Shown here: one piece after another, positions 12,757 to 25,587 of the stretch | How the letters are laid out: every line of letters begins with the position of its first letter | Numbering within the stretch: the first letter of the stretch is position 1 | Source: Notospermus geniculatus | Lineage: Eukaryota > Nemertea > Pilidiophora > Heteronemertea > Lineidae | Reading direction: 5' to 3' | NCBI GenBank assembly: GCA_002633025.1 | Contig: NMRB01000317.1 | Coordinates: 73,720 to 137,719 of the forward strand | Length of the DNA stretch: 64,000 nucleotides | Notes under the pieces: generated by a model | What the model was told of the DNA's origin: nothing | Databases searched by the model: none | Seen by the model: the letters and a program-made list of their open reading frames with translations, nothing else | Position numbers and translations under genes: made by a program

Positions 12757-13443
12757 ATAGGCTAGGCTAGGCCTAGGCTCATGGCCCGGCATGGGCTAGG
12801 CCTAGGACGTATCTGGCCTAGTACATGAGTAGGGCCTACTAGCCTAGGTCTAGGTAGCCTAGGCTAGGTCCGGAGTCCCCGTACGGCCGTGGCGTAGGAA
12901 GGACGTGTTCATCATCAACTTGAAGTTGAAGTTGTTCAACATGCATGATAGCCTAGGCTAGGCCTATCACTTCTTTTTTTTGTTTTTGTGAAATGAAAGA
13001 AGGTCAATTCATCTTACTTTTTTGTTCCCCAGTAGTTTTACCTGCCTGTTGACTGGTTGACAAACCCAGGTCAACAACACCTAGCTGCCCTCCTCTTTCA
13101 TGCCTTTGGCCTGGCCTGCCTTCCTTGTTCTTGTGCTTGGCCTACCCTGGCCAGCTGGCCTGTGTCATGCTTGTGTGTACATGATGTAGGCCTACATCAT
13201 GTACATGCGATGTCATGTGATGTGTGGTTGGTACGAGGTTACAGTTTGATGTTGCGGAAAAGAAAGTACTTTTATTTAACAATTATTTTGTTATTGTTAG
13301 AATATAACACTATTTTATTATATTTCAGCATAAAATATACAGCTTATTACGAAAAAATAAAGAATATGAATATAAATTTCAGAAATACGAACCTTTTGGT
13401 GATTATTCAGTGAATGATTTCATTGCAACACTACAAATCCAAT

Positions 13444-16400
13444 ATGGCTGCCCGTTTTCCAAAAGTGTTGAATGGGCAGATAAAATTACTAAAATTTCCG
13501 CATTATCAACAGGTAATTGGTTTCAATGTCCAGAATGAAAAAGATCGTGTTATTATGAACCATTGGTAACGATTGTCATGGCTAGGTACTTGAAGCACCT
13601 TTCGTTCTGTACCCTTTGGAAGTTCACAAAGCAGGCTGGCTGGCTATTTCCCAACCTCGTCCCTACTACCAGTCGGGCAGAACCGCCCAATCGGGGTATC
13701 CAAGGCAATATCCCAATCAAGGTATAATACCCCAAATGAGGTATACCAGAAGGCCGGGGCTATTCGTACCGTGACGGTGCAAATAACGCCAAACCAGATC
13801 TTATTTGTACTGACGGTGTGAATAGTGCGCCGCCGGTTCTTATTCGTACCGTGACGGTGTGAATAGTCTTATAGTGCGCCGCCAGTTCTTATTCGTACCA
13901 TGACGGTGTGAATAGTGCGGGAATCCAAGCTCTTATTTACACCGTCACGGTGGGAATAGTGCGTGGAGAATGATTATTCGTACCGTGACGGTGATGTATA
14001 ATTTCTGCACCGTAACTCGGACAGTGCGACTGATGGGCAGCAGCAGATCTACCGGTAAAATGATATTTTAGCCTGGGCAATTTTTTTCCTTTGACGGGGT
14101 CCAATGACCCCATATTCTTCTTTCACAGTTAATGACGAAATGTTGGCCTCTGTCTGATGATAAAATATTTTTCAGGCTAGGCGGCCCTAGGCCTATACCG
14201 GTAATTTTTTTTTTAAAAATTGGCTCAAGAATGCAGTTTTCCTCATTTTCTGACAGTCACACTGATCGATATCACGATCGATAAAAGACAAAATAAAAGG
14301 AGGTGAAACTGAATGATAAAAAAGAACTATCATGACGGGGCTCGAACCCGCAGCCTTCCGTTTGTTAACCACCCACGCGGCCACTGAGGCTCATGCGGCG
14401 AATTGCGGGGAATCATTAGATACATGTACTTTAGTAGGCCTACCTTGCCCAAAAGCATTATAAAATTTGATTATAAAACTTTTTATCGTGGTAGTGGTTA
14501 TAAAATAACGTTTTCATCAAGAATATTGAAGAAAAAAAAATCCGGCATTGTGCGAGATGATACCGGTAACTTCATTTGGCATGTCTGGAATGAAGCCCTC
14601 TGATTGGCTGTTTACGACGGTGTGAATAAGATCTGGTTTGGCGTTATTTGCACCGTGACGGTACGAATAGCCAGTGCGATACCAGAATTGAAATGAATCA
14701 AATTTTCCATAGGCTTTACAATCGACCCTTTTTTATTTGTTCATCTCATAAAAAACAGTAAGAAATTTGAAATAAATGTCATAGGCCTATGGCAAATTTT
14801 TAGGCCCCATAAAATTAATTAGTTGTTTATCATCCCCTCCCGCACCGAATTTTTGGCCCGCACCAATTTATTTTTTATTTTTTTAAATTGCTTTTTAAGC
14901 TGTGCTGAAGGTTGAAAACATCATTTATCTGTTGACCAGGAGGACTGGTCACCCTGGAACTGCCGACGAACAGTGAATGATGGACATTGAACTGTGAACT
15001 AAAACATTTGTGTCTAAAGTTGCTGATGGACTTCTCAGCGTCTACTAAAAGCTCCCCAGAAATTGTCTTTTTGTTGCCAGTTCATGTGTTTTTGATTCAT
15101 GTTAAAAATAAAAAATAAAAAAAATATTGACCCTGCCTCACCTACTTTTTGAGAATCAACGGATGATAAACAACTAATTAATTTTATGGGGCCTTACCGA
15201 TGACTTTTTTCGTAAACTACGTTTTTTCATCATCGATACCCCGAATGAGGTACTATATCCCAATGTAGGTATTGTCTGATACCCCAATCAGGATATTGAA
15301 GCATGATTGACGTGTTGGCGATTTTCATTGGAGAATTTAACCACCTAACGATTATAGTCGGCCTAATTTGATTGGCTCCTCCCACTAATAAGATTGACAG
15401 CTCTAAATTACTGTAATTAATTAAGAACTTCACCGTCGGCTTTTCCCAGGCTATTTCACAGCTTCCTTGAGAACGAGTGAAGTAAGAAATTCTGTTTTTC
15501 AGGACTAAGGTACTATCTTTATTTGCTTGAAAAACATGAAAAAGGTGACCAAACAAATAATTTTGTGGCTTAATTAAGGCAATTAATGAGGGAACCCTAA
15601 TTGAATACCCCAATCGGGATATCGGTGAAATACCTCAATCGGGCTACTACAGCCTGATCGGGGTACTGCGGTCGGATACCCCAATTGGGCGGTTCTGCCC
15701 GACTGACTACTGTGTGCTCTTTCTCTTGACATGCATCCTTGCATGCTGCCAGCCAACCACCCTATAGTAATGAGTACGAGCAAGCCCATTATGGGCCCAG
15801 ACCCCATATACTTGAAGATACGGGCCCCATGTGGCACATCATGACATGGGGCCGGGCATGCACCCAAGACAATACCGTAGGGGTCCCATATTTTTTTGCC
15901 CAGCTATGAGCTGATGAGGTACATGATAAACAGACTGGGCCGTCACGCGGTACCGTGATTCGCGCTTTACCGTGACTTCCGTGGTGAAAAGAGGAAGTGG
16001 ATCGAATGTGGTGCAACCGCACAACTGCTCGCGGAGCATGGTGGGAATGGTGGTCGCGCTGCAGCGTGATATCACGGGGCAGTTGAAGTCAACGTTTTAC
16101 AATGGTTTACTTGTGAAGATTACAACAACAATCGCGGCTAACCGAGGCCACACGAAGATAAGAGACTTTAGCACGTCTAATTTCAAAAAAGCGTCAATCG
16201 TTTAAAAAAAGGCGTCATTTTGAAATGACCTGTCCAAATGCAATCTCTATCATCTTATCTACATACCTGAACTGAATTTCAGGCCTTGCAAGCGTTCATG
16301 TTGTGTCCACATGGAATGGAGAGTTACAGGGGCACCGAACGCCATTACAGCCATTACGGCTGTCGAGGTAAATTTCGGTCGAAAATTGCCTGTAAAATCT

Positions 16401-18457
16401 TTAAACATGAGTATGACACAGTGAATTCTTGCTTGTTTATTGACAAAAATTGTATAAATTTACGGTGAGCAGTTTCCGTCCCCTCCACGCAGGATTGTAG
16501 GTGTTTTCTGCCGAAACAAATATTTTATTTTGTACAGTCGTTGCGCGGTTGGGCGCGACAAAGTCACGTGCATGTTTCCATCACGGTACCGTGTGACGGC
16601 CCAGTCTGATAAATAGGCCTTAGGCAGGCCATAATTTATGCCTATGAGCCCAATAACCCCTATTACAGGGTGTGGCATTCCATTCAAAAATGGAATGCGG
16701 GCACTGGCCCAGTTGTGGCCTGACACCATGCCTATTTCAAGTTCAAAGACTAGTTCACTGTCATGAATCAATGAACCTTCTGTGAATGCATGAGTGCCAA
16801 TCAGTCAATCTTACTTTGCCCACAAGTGACCACAAATAAAATAGGGCTACCACAGTATTTACCTAACAGGGCAGTTGTCATTCATTGCATCATCCAAAAT
16901 AGGATTGGTAAAAGTTTGAAAAGGACACTCAGTCTCTTGGAAGGCCCAGGGGCCATATGCATAAAACATCTTAAGTGTAAAATTTCCCTTAAACTATTGT
17001 TCCAAACAAAAGATAAGGGAAATTTTACACTTAAGACATTTTATGCATACGGCCCCAGGCCTATGATGACGAATCCTACCCTGACCTACTTGTTATCAGG
17101 TACTGGGTTTGAAATGGACATCATACAACCTGGTCTCGAGACCAAAATTGGGCTCCCCATGTTGCGCTTTTTTTTGGCCACCCTGTAGAGTAGTAAACTT
17201 CTCATCGGAAACCATTGACATCGCTCCCCGATGTCCTTTTCTTGTTTGATGTTGCTTTTTTAATCTCTTTTCAGGTCTTGTTTGTGACAAGTGGCAGAAG
17301 GCTTTTTTCTACCAAAAATGAAGTAAGAACTGATGAAAGTGTAGCTGAGGTGAGAGTGAGGAAACAGAGTACTAAAGATGGAGCTAACTTCCATGACACG
17401 TTTCAGTCCCTCTCAGGCAAAAGGTATGCACAATGTATTTTCAACCTTCTGTCCTTTCCAAACTAAGGCATGTAAAGTAACTGGCTTGCAGGAATAATAA
17501 ATGAGCTGCAAAGCTTTTCAATTCTACTACAGCTTTCTATAACAGTTACTGATTGTAAAAATCCATGTACCAGGTACCTACTTGTATGCATTAAATCTTT
17601 AGAATTGAACCCTTGGTTTAAAGGTACCGGTATGTTGTTCTAGTTCAACACCAGTTTTCTCTATTGCTTCCCTTTTCAGTTCTGTGAGGACAAACAGGTC
17701 TTACATCCCTCCATCAGATTTGGAGGAGAGGATGTCAGGTATCACTGTCGAGATATGTGGCAAGGAACAGAACTGGACTAAGGTCTCTTTGGAGCAACCA
17801 AGCATCAAATACAAGGTAAACAAATAAGGGAGAAAACTGAGCACTGGCTGAATTCTACATGTTAAGAATTCTCATATTGTCGAATCAGAGAAAGGTGGGT
17901 CGATAGTTAAGCACGTGTATGAACCTCATGTGGAATGAATGTGCTAATTACCCTGGATCACATTATGGTGTACTTTGAACAACATCTGCACTATTCCTGA
18001 AGATACCACATGCATTGACCCTAGATTGTCTGTACTAGGAAACTATTATGAATAATGTACTCAGAGACCACAGAACAAGTTGGGATAATGAAAGATTTTA
18101 TATTTGTTGTACAACTCCATTTTTCCCTTCCAGGTGTTGAGTAGATTCATTCAAGAGTTCAAACACAATATACCAAATTCTCAGATGGCCTCCATGAAAA
18201 CTGTCAGGGATGCATTAGAATTCTTTCAGGTTGAAGTTCATGATACATCAGCTCTTCAGGACTTGGGAAAACTTCCGGGCCTGCCAAAGAATCTTCATAT
18301 ACAGCAAAATCCTCATAGATTTAATCCAGAGACTGATACATTTCATGGTGGCGTCACTGCCTACCCTAAACGTGATACTATTGTGACAGGACTTAAAGCC
18401 AAAAAAATCTATAAAGGTGTTAAAGCGAAGAAACATTGGTATGACTATTTGGAGTGA
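13444..18457 (+). CDS. MRPL50: Mitochondrial ribosomal protein L50 (mL50)
   Basis: Four exons: 13444-13512, 17275-17423, 17680-17815 and 18134-18457 (678 bases, 225 residues). Exon 1 codes only MAARFPKVLNGQIKLLKFPH plus three residues, a basic presequence expected for mitochondrial import; its phase matches exon 2. The conserved block is RSYIPPSDLEERM, then VLSRFIQEFKHNIPNSQM, VRDALEFFQVEV and LPGLPKNLHI. In the known family this protein is part of the large mitoribosomal subunit. A basic tail (GGVTAYPKRDTIVTGLKAKK onward) extends about 50 residues past the point where I remember the human protein stopping. A polyA signal is at 18710-18715. Exon 1 is joined by phase, donor gtaatt and presequence character only, so it is less certain than the rest. 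Confidence 0.83.
13758..14672. mobile_element. Nested inverted-repeat element with accgtgacggt subrepeats
   Basis: Ends ggctattcgtaccgtgacgg and ccgtgacggtacgaatagcc are perfect complements, and the match extends through gcaaataacgccaaaccaga. Several copies of the palindrome-rich unit ttcgtaccgtgacggtgtga lie between 13780 and 14010. It also contains a tRNA-like stretch at 14328-14394. Confidence 0.75.
14328..14394 (-). repeat. tRNA-like sequence (probably SINE-derived)
   Basis: Read on the minus strand it shows an A-box-like agtggccgcgtgg and a B-box-like gcgggttcgagccccg with a paired T arm. The acceptor ends do not pair well. It lies inside an inverted-repeat element, so a functional tRNA gene is unlikely. 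Confidence 0.45.
14801..15196. mobile_element. Nested inverted-repeat element, ~395 bp
   Basis: Ends taggccccataaaattaatt and aattaattttatggggcctt are reverse complements; the arms continue through agttgtttatcatcc, about 34 bp in all. It is non-coding. Confidence 0.75.
15931..16607. mobile_element. Inverted-repeat element, 677 bp, in MRPL50 intron 1
   Basis: Ends cagactgggccgtcacgcgg and ccgtgtgacggcccagtctg are near-perfect complements, followed by taccgtgat on both sides. The interior has only short reading frames. Confidence 0.7.
16943..17061. mobile_element. Short inverted-repeat element, ~120 bp
   Basis: Left ggcccaggggccatatgcat and right atgcatacggccccaggcc pair; the inner arms aagtgtaaaatttccctta and taagggaaattttacactt also pair, so almost the whole element folds on itself. 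Confidence 0.75.
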
Positions 18458-18883
18458 ACTTTGTGCTCAAGATTCATTCAGCATCAGCAGTATTTGGGCA
18501 GTTTGTGGTGGATACAACGGACTTGAGCGGAGCAAACTTCCCGAACTAGAATTGGTTGACCAAGGTCATTCAGTTGGTCTTGATGGAATCTATTAAAACT
18601 CTGGATCATGAATCTGCTTCAGTTGGTATTCTCAAGCAGTGTATTATATATGTACAATGTATACAGCTGTAAAACTGTCGTTTTTTCTGAGAAGTATGAT
18701 AAGTGTCAAAATAAATTCGTTTGGAAAATATAATGTGCATGTGTACTTTGTTCTCATTTTGTAACATGTAGGCCTAGATTCTATGCGACTGTGGCAGGAA
18801 TGATTAACAATTACTAACTAAAAATGGACTGCAGATTGAAACATACATTTAGTTAACCTCAAGACAAGAGCAACGCAGAGCGT

Positions 18884-19572
18884 GGCATATGCCCCTGCAC
18901 GTATGATGAGTTGGCTTTCCCTCAACATGTAGAGGGAATTTAATTAAAATGATGAAAGGAACGATGTTCCCAGAAATCAAGGGAATCTGACATCAAGATG
19001 AAGTTTCTGGTGGCCATATTGTAAGTCAAAACACGACCAGTTTCGAAAGACACCTTCCTCTAGTCACTCCAACATGCATACACACGGGCCATTTTCGAAA
19101 GGAACCTTTTAATCACCCCCAACATACGGATAAAAAATCAATACGATCGGACAAACGGTTCTCCCTGAAATTTACGGAATCTGATTTCAAGATGGCGGCT
19201 CTGGTGGCCATATTGTAAATCGGAACGCGGCCATTTTCGAAAGGAACCTTCCTCTAGTCACCCCCAACATACACACAAAAAATCTATACGATCGGACAAA
19301 TGGTTCTCCCTGAAATCGACGGAATCTGATTTCAAGATTCCAGCTCTGGCGGCCATGTAAATCGGAATGCGGCCATTTTTGAAAGGAACCTTCCTTTGGT
19401 CCCCCCCCCACATACATACAAAAAATCAATTTGATTGGACCAACTGCTTTCTTTTAAATGATCGGAAATGGGAAAGTTAACAGACGGACGACGACGACGC
19501 CACCACCACCACTGGACGGACGTAACGGGCAACGACATAATGCCCCCACTTCTTTTGAAGCGGGGGCATAAA
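18884..19572. repeat. Tandem ~120-bp repeat block flanked by inverted gcccc(c)..ggggca ends
   Basis: About four degenerate copies of a unit containing gaatctgatttcaagatg, ctggtggccatattgtaaat, cggccattttcgaaaggaac and cttcctctagtcaccccca. The right end carries gacggacgacgacgacgcca and agcgggggcata. It is non-coding. Confidence 0.7.
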
Positions 19573-20317
19573 AATGTGATATGATGCTGCTTTCAGGGTA
19601 CATATATGTACGTTTGGCATGTCGTCTGAGGAAGTCAAGGGCATACATGTAGGCAAGGTGATACACTAGTGCGATGATTGCCGGAGACAGACCACTGCAG
19701 TGTCAGTAATATACAACACCATAGCTTCTGACCTCTCTGAGGGGAATGGATGGTTACCGGTAAATTTGTTCATGATATCGCAGGCACCGAGATAACCAAC
19801 TGCAAACATCATAATTGGTACAATATAAGAATAGAACAAAACCACGGATGTTAATTTAGCATGCAGTGGCAGTATTTGAAACCAAACAATTGGATGGAGA
19901 GAGAAATAGAGAAGATCAATAAAAAGAAGGAAGACCACCCATTGCAACATTGGGCAGTCTTTACTGAGCTAGATAAGATCTTGAATGTTTCACACAGTAG
20001 GCATAACAGGACATTGAAAAAGAGCTCTTCTTTGCGATGCCACATAATGATGTGAAAAATAGGGTACAGAGATATGCTGTGAGATCAGGAGGTCCATGTA
20101 CATGTACATCCTAGCATAGTGCAGATATAAAGAAAGTCTGAAGCTGTTTTCATGGAAAATAGTTTATTTCAGATCTGCGAAATAACATACGTGTATACAG
20201 TACAAAAATGCAGAACCTTTCTGACAATAACACAATGGTACCGTATTTAATTACAATATTATTTGGGTATTCCCAATCCCAGCCAAAAAAAGATAAAGAT
20301 GCTACTCGCAGCAGCTC

Positions 20318-20535
20318 TTAAAGGAGCACGGTATTGAATCTCAAATGCGTTATTTGACTGCCGACGTAGAGGGAGCCACCTAGCGGCAGTAAGACGAACT
20401 ACAAAAATGCATTACCGGTACAAAATGTACGCAGTAAATCGGGTCATTCGCCGAAATGTACTTAGTCCCTCGGGTTGGAGAGTGGTGCAGTGGCGCCGGC
20501 TGTCGAGAAAAAGTGGCAATACCGTGCTCCTTTAA
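20318..20535. mobile_element. TTAA-flanked MITE, copy 1
   Basis: Ends ttaaaggagcacggtattg and caataccgtgctcctttaa are perfect reverse complements including the TTAA. A second copy is at 44996-45213 and shares gccgacgtagagggagccac and gagaaaaagtggcaatacc. Confidence 0.8.
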
Positions 20536-20854
20536 TATTACAGAAATATGGAGTAATACTGGGTTTCGAATTCATGGGCAGGTACTTGTTGTAGCTGGAC
20601 ACTGGACAGTCACATCACTTCGATGAAAGGCGGATTTTTATTTACTGTGGAACTTGGTGTGGAGAAACTCCAACCAATGTGTCAGGGATGGCTTCTCTTC
20701 CTCTGGCTGAAAGAAAAGGGATGAGATTTAAGGTAATAGGAACAGGAAGCCATCTTACCATGAAACTCAAGCATCAAAACCAATCATTTTGCCCATGAAA
20801 TTATTATTCATCTTATTCTGAGTTAAGAATATGAAATAGAAATTGGGTTTCTAA

Positions 20855-20951
20855 GGTGAAAGACATTGCTTCCTACCAGAATCGAACCCACGGACCTTCG
20901 CATAAGGCATCAATCGCCAGCACTAAGGGGCAGCACGCCCCTTAGTGCTGG
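20855..20951 (-). repeat. tRNA-like fragment ending in a 15-bp hairpin
   Basis: On the minus strand a B-box-like gtgggttcgattctgg follows an A-box-like tggcgattgatgcc. The 35-bp palindrome at 20917-20951 (ccagcactaaggggc, spacer, gccccttagtgctgg) overlaps it. This is likely a SINE remnant. Confidence 0.45.
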
Positions 20952-20969
20952 AGATTCTGAGTTAATTTT

Positions 20970-23900
20970 TTATTTTATTTTGACGTTCTGTTGAACATTT
21001 AGAGTCATTAGTTTTGTCATGATATCGTTGTCATAATAACCGAACAGTACCTTGATGTCTTCCAACTTGTAATCTTCATGGTAGCCTTCTATACTCTTCA
21101 GTTCCACATGGCCAGTGTCGGGATAACCCTCCCCAATCCAAAGAGTGCAAACTATGTGACCACCAAGACCCAACATCATACGAAGGGTATTTTCTTCACT
21201 GATCCAGTCAATGGCAAATCTGGAAATAACACGTCAAATGTGTATCGGCACAGTTAAACACAACGGTTCTCCCTGCTGGAGAAATCAAAAAAAATATGCC
21301 AGACGGCAAGGGGCTGAATTTAGCAGATTGTTTCAAGGTTTTCTCCACTTACTACATGTTGACACGTTACAAATTTTGGGATCATACTTTAGCTGAAGTG
21401 ACTCACCGATTCTGCAAAATAGATATTTCAGTAAGCAGTGGCCGATGTGTAACCCATCTGGACCGCACCTCTCTGACCATATAAAGAATATCATCATTTT
21501 CCACAGCATAGTCAACAAGGTCTTCAATATCAATTGTGTTGTTATCAACCTGAAATTTGAAATCCATTCCAATTATAAACAACGCCAGAGACTTTCGCCA
21601 GCGTCAGTTAGTTCGTGAGTGATGGTGGATCCCCCCATGCCTATCAATCTTGAGTATGATTTAGACTATCACTAAAATAGCTTAGCCAACAGTCAAGTTA
21701 ACACCTACATGTGCTGAAGCTAGCACAAAACAACCAAATTCATCGAATTCAAATTCCAGCGACAGCTTCAGCTTTTCGTCACCATCAGGAGATGTGAGTT
21801 CAATAACTGCAACATCTTGGTCAACTGTGGTTTCTCTCACGCTGCTAATGGCATCTTTCCACTGACACACACAATTCAAGCTGAAAAATGTAAGAATCGA
21901 CTCATTATGAATTGAAAGAACAAGGATCGAGATGGATGAATGGGGAAAAATACAACATTTAGAAATAAAGTACCTTTCAAATGTAGCTTCAGCACTGACA
22001 AGCCTCTCCTCCAGATTTTCGACAATATTTTCTGCAATGTCCAAGCTTGCATCAACCAACTGTCTGATATCCGCAAACTGTCTATAAATGCTTTTCACAG
22101 ACAGTGATATTTGGTCCATTTTTTCTTCGCAGGCTCCAAGTGCACTCCCAAGTTCTGCCCGTGTTTCGTCCTTAAAAAGAAACCCTTGCTGTTAATATAA
22201 ACAACATTTGGACCTACAGAAACAAATCTATGACATGACTGAATGTACTGCTTGGGCAACATCTTCTGAAGTCCTACATGTATGACAATACTAATAGACC
22301 CATTCAACAAAAGCAATAAGAATAGCAGCTACTACATATTGTCAGCAATATTAATACATGTAGTTTGCTGGTCCTTACCAATTCCTTCATTTTTATGAGG
22401 AAATCACCACCATTCATATCGGTTAGGTCCACTTTTTGACTTAACTCATGATATTTCTGTTTTAATCCCATGAGTCTATTTTGCTGAAACAACAATTGGA
22501 TGGTGTCAATGCCAATGACTCTCGCAAAGGTCTATAAAGACCATGACGTGAATATTGACTATGAATGAAGATTTGGAACTGAAGAAGAGATACATATAAC
22601 TTACTTTCTACATGAAAAACTGCATACTAATATCTGATCATGAATGCACCACTATGCCAGACTGATGAACCCGTGTAATATTATTACCTTCTGTTCAAGA
22701 TCCGATAGTTTATTTTCAAGTGTACCCTTCTTTCCTTCATACTCATCCAGACCTACAACATTTGAATGGAAATGCTAATACATTAGTGAGATTGTCCAAA
22801 GTTTGTCACAAAATTCAAAGAACAAGGAACTTTCAGAGTGGTGAATGAGGTGGGGAGGAGGAATTGATAGCTGTCGCCAAGCTGGGACCAATCATCAGCA
22901 ACACATTTCATTTTCATAAAAATAGATTACAGTAGTTCTTCCATCTGTTGTACCATACCATTCATTCCAATGTTTAATTTTATATCAATTATGCAGGGCT
23001 CAAGACCAATAGAGATGAAAGGCAAGGTTGACAGATATTACAAGTACTTTACATGTTCATGATATAATGTGTACCTGAATAACACTTACAATACTCATAT
23101 ACTTCACTCAACTCTTCAGCCCGTTCTGTCAATCCAATGAGAGATTCCTTCCATTCTCTCAGACTGTCTCTGACACAGCCAAACAAGTCTCCTATAAACA
23201 AAATTTTCAGGTATAAGTGCAAAATGCTCATCTCATGGCACTTAAATCTGCCACAAGAAATGTACTTAGCAGAGGTTCAATGCCCAGTTACATCACAATT
23301 GGAGTTTTTCAACAGAGCCTGCAAGGAAACATTTTTTTTGCTTGGTAATGCATTTAACATTTCAGAGCTTTTCAGCCAGATGTTGTAGGCTTTGTTCTGC
23401 TACATACTTGCTTCAGATCGACCAAGAGCCCAATCAGATGGATTATCCTGAATCAAATTTTCTGTGAATTTCAGTTGTGTCAGCAAAACAATCTTTTGTC
23501 GTTTCAAGCTTGCAAATTGTTCCTGGAATGGAAAAATGATTACTTGTACTTCATGAGGTGATGTTAAAGGTCAACAGATCATCCATCAAAAAAAATATGG
23601 TGTTGAAAAGTGAAATACTGGTTCCTGTCATCTGTGGAAGTAAGGATAGTTACAATAAACATTCTACTCGTCGACAAATTCAAATATTCTTTAAAGCTGA
23701 CAGTAAATCAATAGGATTCTTATTTTCTGTTTTTACACACCTTCATAATGGAGAGTCTGGCACTTGACAATTCTGTCACATTGCTTGCATTACCATCGGC
23801 ATCATCTGTGCCCACTTCACTGAACTTGAGACATTTCACATCTTGAAGGCAACTGAAAACAGAAAAGATACAGAGTGAGTCAGTGTCTAGGCCTAGACAT

Positions 23901-24464
23901 TGATAGAAAAAAACTAAATATCTTATGGCCCTAGTCTAGGTACCTAGGCCTGCCCTCAACAATAGTCTAGGCGTAGGCCTACCGTTTACAGTAGCTAACG
24001 CCGTGTGTTGTGATGTGTAGGCCGGCTGACCGAGGCGAGGGCGAGGCTTTAGGCCTATTACTTAGCTAGGTAGCCTAGCCTACTGGTTTCCAAATTAGGT
24101 CTTGGAATGGAATGGAATCGAACTGGTGCGAAAATAACGTTACTCCGTGAACAATCACTCGAGAAGTGAGGAACAAACGAATGCATTTTACCACCACTGC
24201 ATGCACTCAGTCAATGTGCACAGCAATGCTACATCATCATAGCCTACCATCATGATCATGCACTGCATTGCATGCTAGATGAAAGGTGGGTTTGTTACTG
24301 TTAATTTCGGTACCTTCTTTTTGCAAAAAATACAGCATTAAATGAGATCTTGATACCATTTTTTGTAAATCAATGGTTTCTTTGTTTTAAATGAACAATA
24401 TTCGTTACCTTGCAGCTTCCAAAAAGCCTGAAATTTCAGGAGAATTTTGTGGGAAAGCATCCAT
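20970..24464 (-). CDS. Unassigned coiled-coil protein with RWD-like C-terminus, complete 10-exon gene
   Basis: Exons on the minus strand: 24464-24409, 23852-23741, 23522-23408, 23191-23090, 22752-22688, 22483-22379, 22170-21974, 21880-21709, 21549-21407 and 21219-20970. All nine introns are GT-AG and phases agree throughout, giving 438 residues. The protein starts MDAFPQNSPEISGF. Residues ~50-255 are mostly charged helix with heptad character (e.g. DSLREWKESLIGLTERAEEL, LVDASLDIAENIVENLEE). The last ~170 residues alternate strand-like and helical segments (VAVIELTSPDGDEKLKLSLE; GGHIVCTLWIGEGYPDTGHV), resembling the coiled-coil plus RWD layout of some kinetochore proteins. That link is a guess; I do not recognise the family. 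It diverges from the next gene with about 1 kb between the two starts. Confidence 0.8.
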
Positions 24465-25500
24465 CGCAGATTCTGACAAACTTCAAAAATCCCACCAATA
24501 ACTAAAGGTGGCAGCACCATACGGCAGGAGCGGACTAGTCCGCTACCCGTGTAACGCTCCGCAATCACATTAGGCCTGGCGGTACGATCGGAAACCAGAC
24601 TAAGTTTATTGTGGCGGGGTATTTGACTGTACATTTCCCACGCTTTTACCTGGAATGTCACTTCATGACTTGCGTGACTTGAATTACCTGGACAAGAACA
24701 CGTAAAACTATTGAATTATGTGCGACGATAAACTTCGGCCTAAAGAGGCACGAATGAGGTAGCTATGTCAATGATTAAGCTCGAGAAAAGTTCAGATGGT
24801 CACCACACTCAAGACTAGGCCTAGGCCCTAGTAGGCCTACCGCCGTACCAGCCTACCGGTAGGCCTATGGTTCACGGTGCCGGTGCCGGTGTAACAGTAA
24901 AGGATGTCCCCCGGTAAAAAGTGTCCGCTTCTATTGTTCAATGACGGACAGGGGCGGATCCAGAATCATGGGAAAGAGGGGGCACAGCCAGCGCACATCA
25001 TGGAAAACCTCGGTCAAATTTTAAAATTTTTTCAAAATTTCGAAATTTCCCGGTCAATTTTAAAGGTTTTTCACAAAATAGAGGGGGCACGGGCCGGGTG
25101 TGCCCCCCCTTGGGTCCGCACCTGACGGATAAGGTGTTTGAAACCAATCACCAGAGACTAGAATGTAACAATGGGATCTTTTGTTCCTTGAAGTAGGCCT
25201 ACTCATGGACATGGTGGTGGTGGGTGATTTAAACGCCCCGCCATGGGTCCGGAAAGTAGGCCTAGCCCCCCCCCCAGAACCCATCGCCCGCCATGAAATA
25301 TTTTTGAAAGTAGGCCTAGCCTAGGCCTAGGTCCATCTTCCTCGCATGCAGATGCAGTGAGTTTGCTGTAGGCCTAGGCCTAGGCATGCTAGGCCTACCC
25401 ATGTTAGTTCCCACGAGTGGGCCTACCCGTGGGTTTGCACCCACAGTAGGCCTATAGGACGATTTTTTACAGTGTAGTAGGCCTAGGCCTACAAGTCAAA
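23900..25500. repeat. TAGGCCTA-rich region between two divergent genes
   Basis: Repeated short palindromes (taggcctaggccta, gtaggcctac) cluster at 23940-24080, 24815-24870 and 25195-25490, spanning the starts of the genes on either side. A ggatcc-ended dispersed repeat sits at about 24950-25125. Similar clusters occur near 11830-11985, 12745-12970 and 42340-42790. A shared promoter region is possible but only inferred from position. Confidence 0.5.
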
Positions 25501-25587
25501 AATTTTGAAACCGGTACCAGTATTTACATGAAAACCTCTGACTTTTTGCCTCGATATTAAAATGCGAATGAAATGCTTTTTTTTCAG

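Larger units (their letters stand above)
13671..15704. mobile_element. Outer inverted-repeat element in MRPL50 intron 1, carrying two nested elements
   Basis: Ends agtcgggcagaaccgcccaa and ttgggcggttctgcccgact are reverse complements. Inside each end the motif gataccccaatcgggatat is repeated in degenerate tandem (13680-13750 and 15230-15690). Two other inverted-repeat elements lie within it, suggesting serial insertion. Confidence 0.65.

Noticed and set aside
14328-14394. Functional tRNA gene
   Set aside because: Acceptor stem fails and it sits in a mobile element; kept only as tRNA-like.
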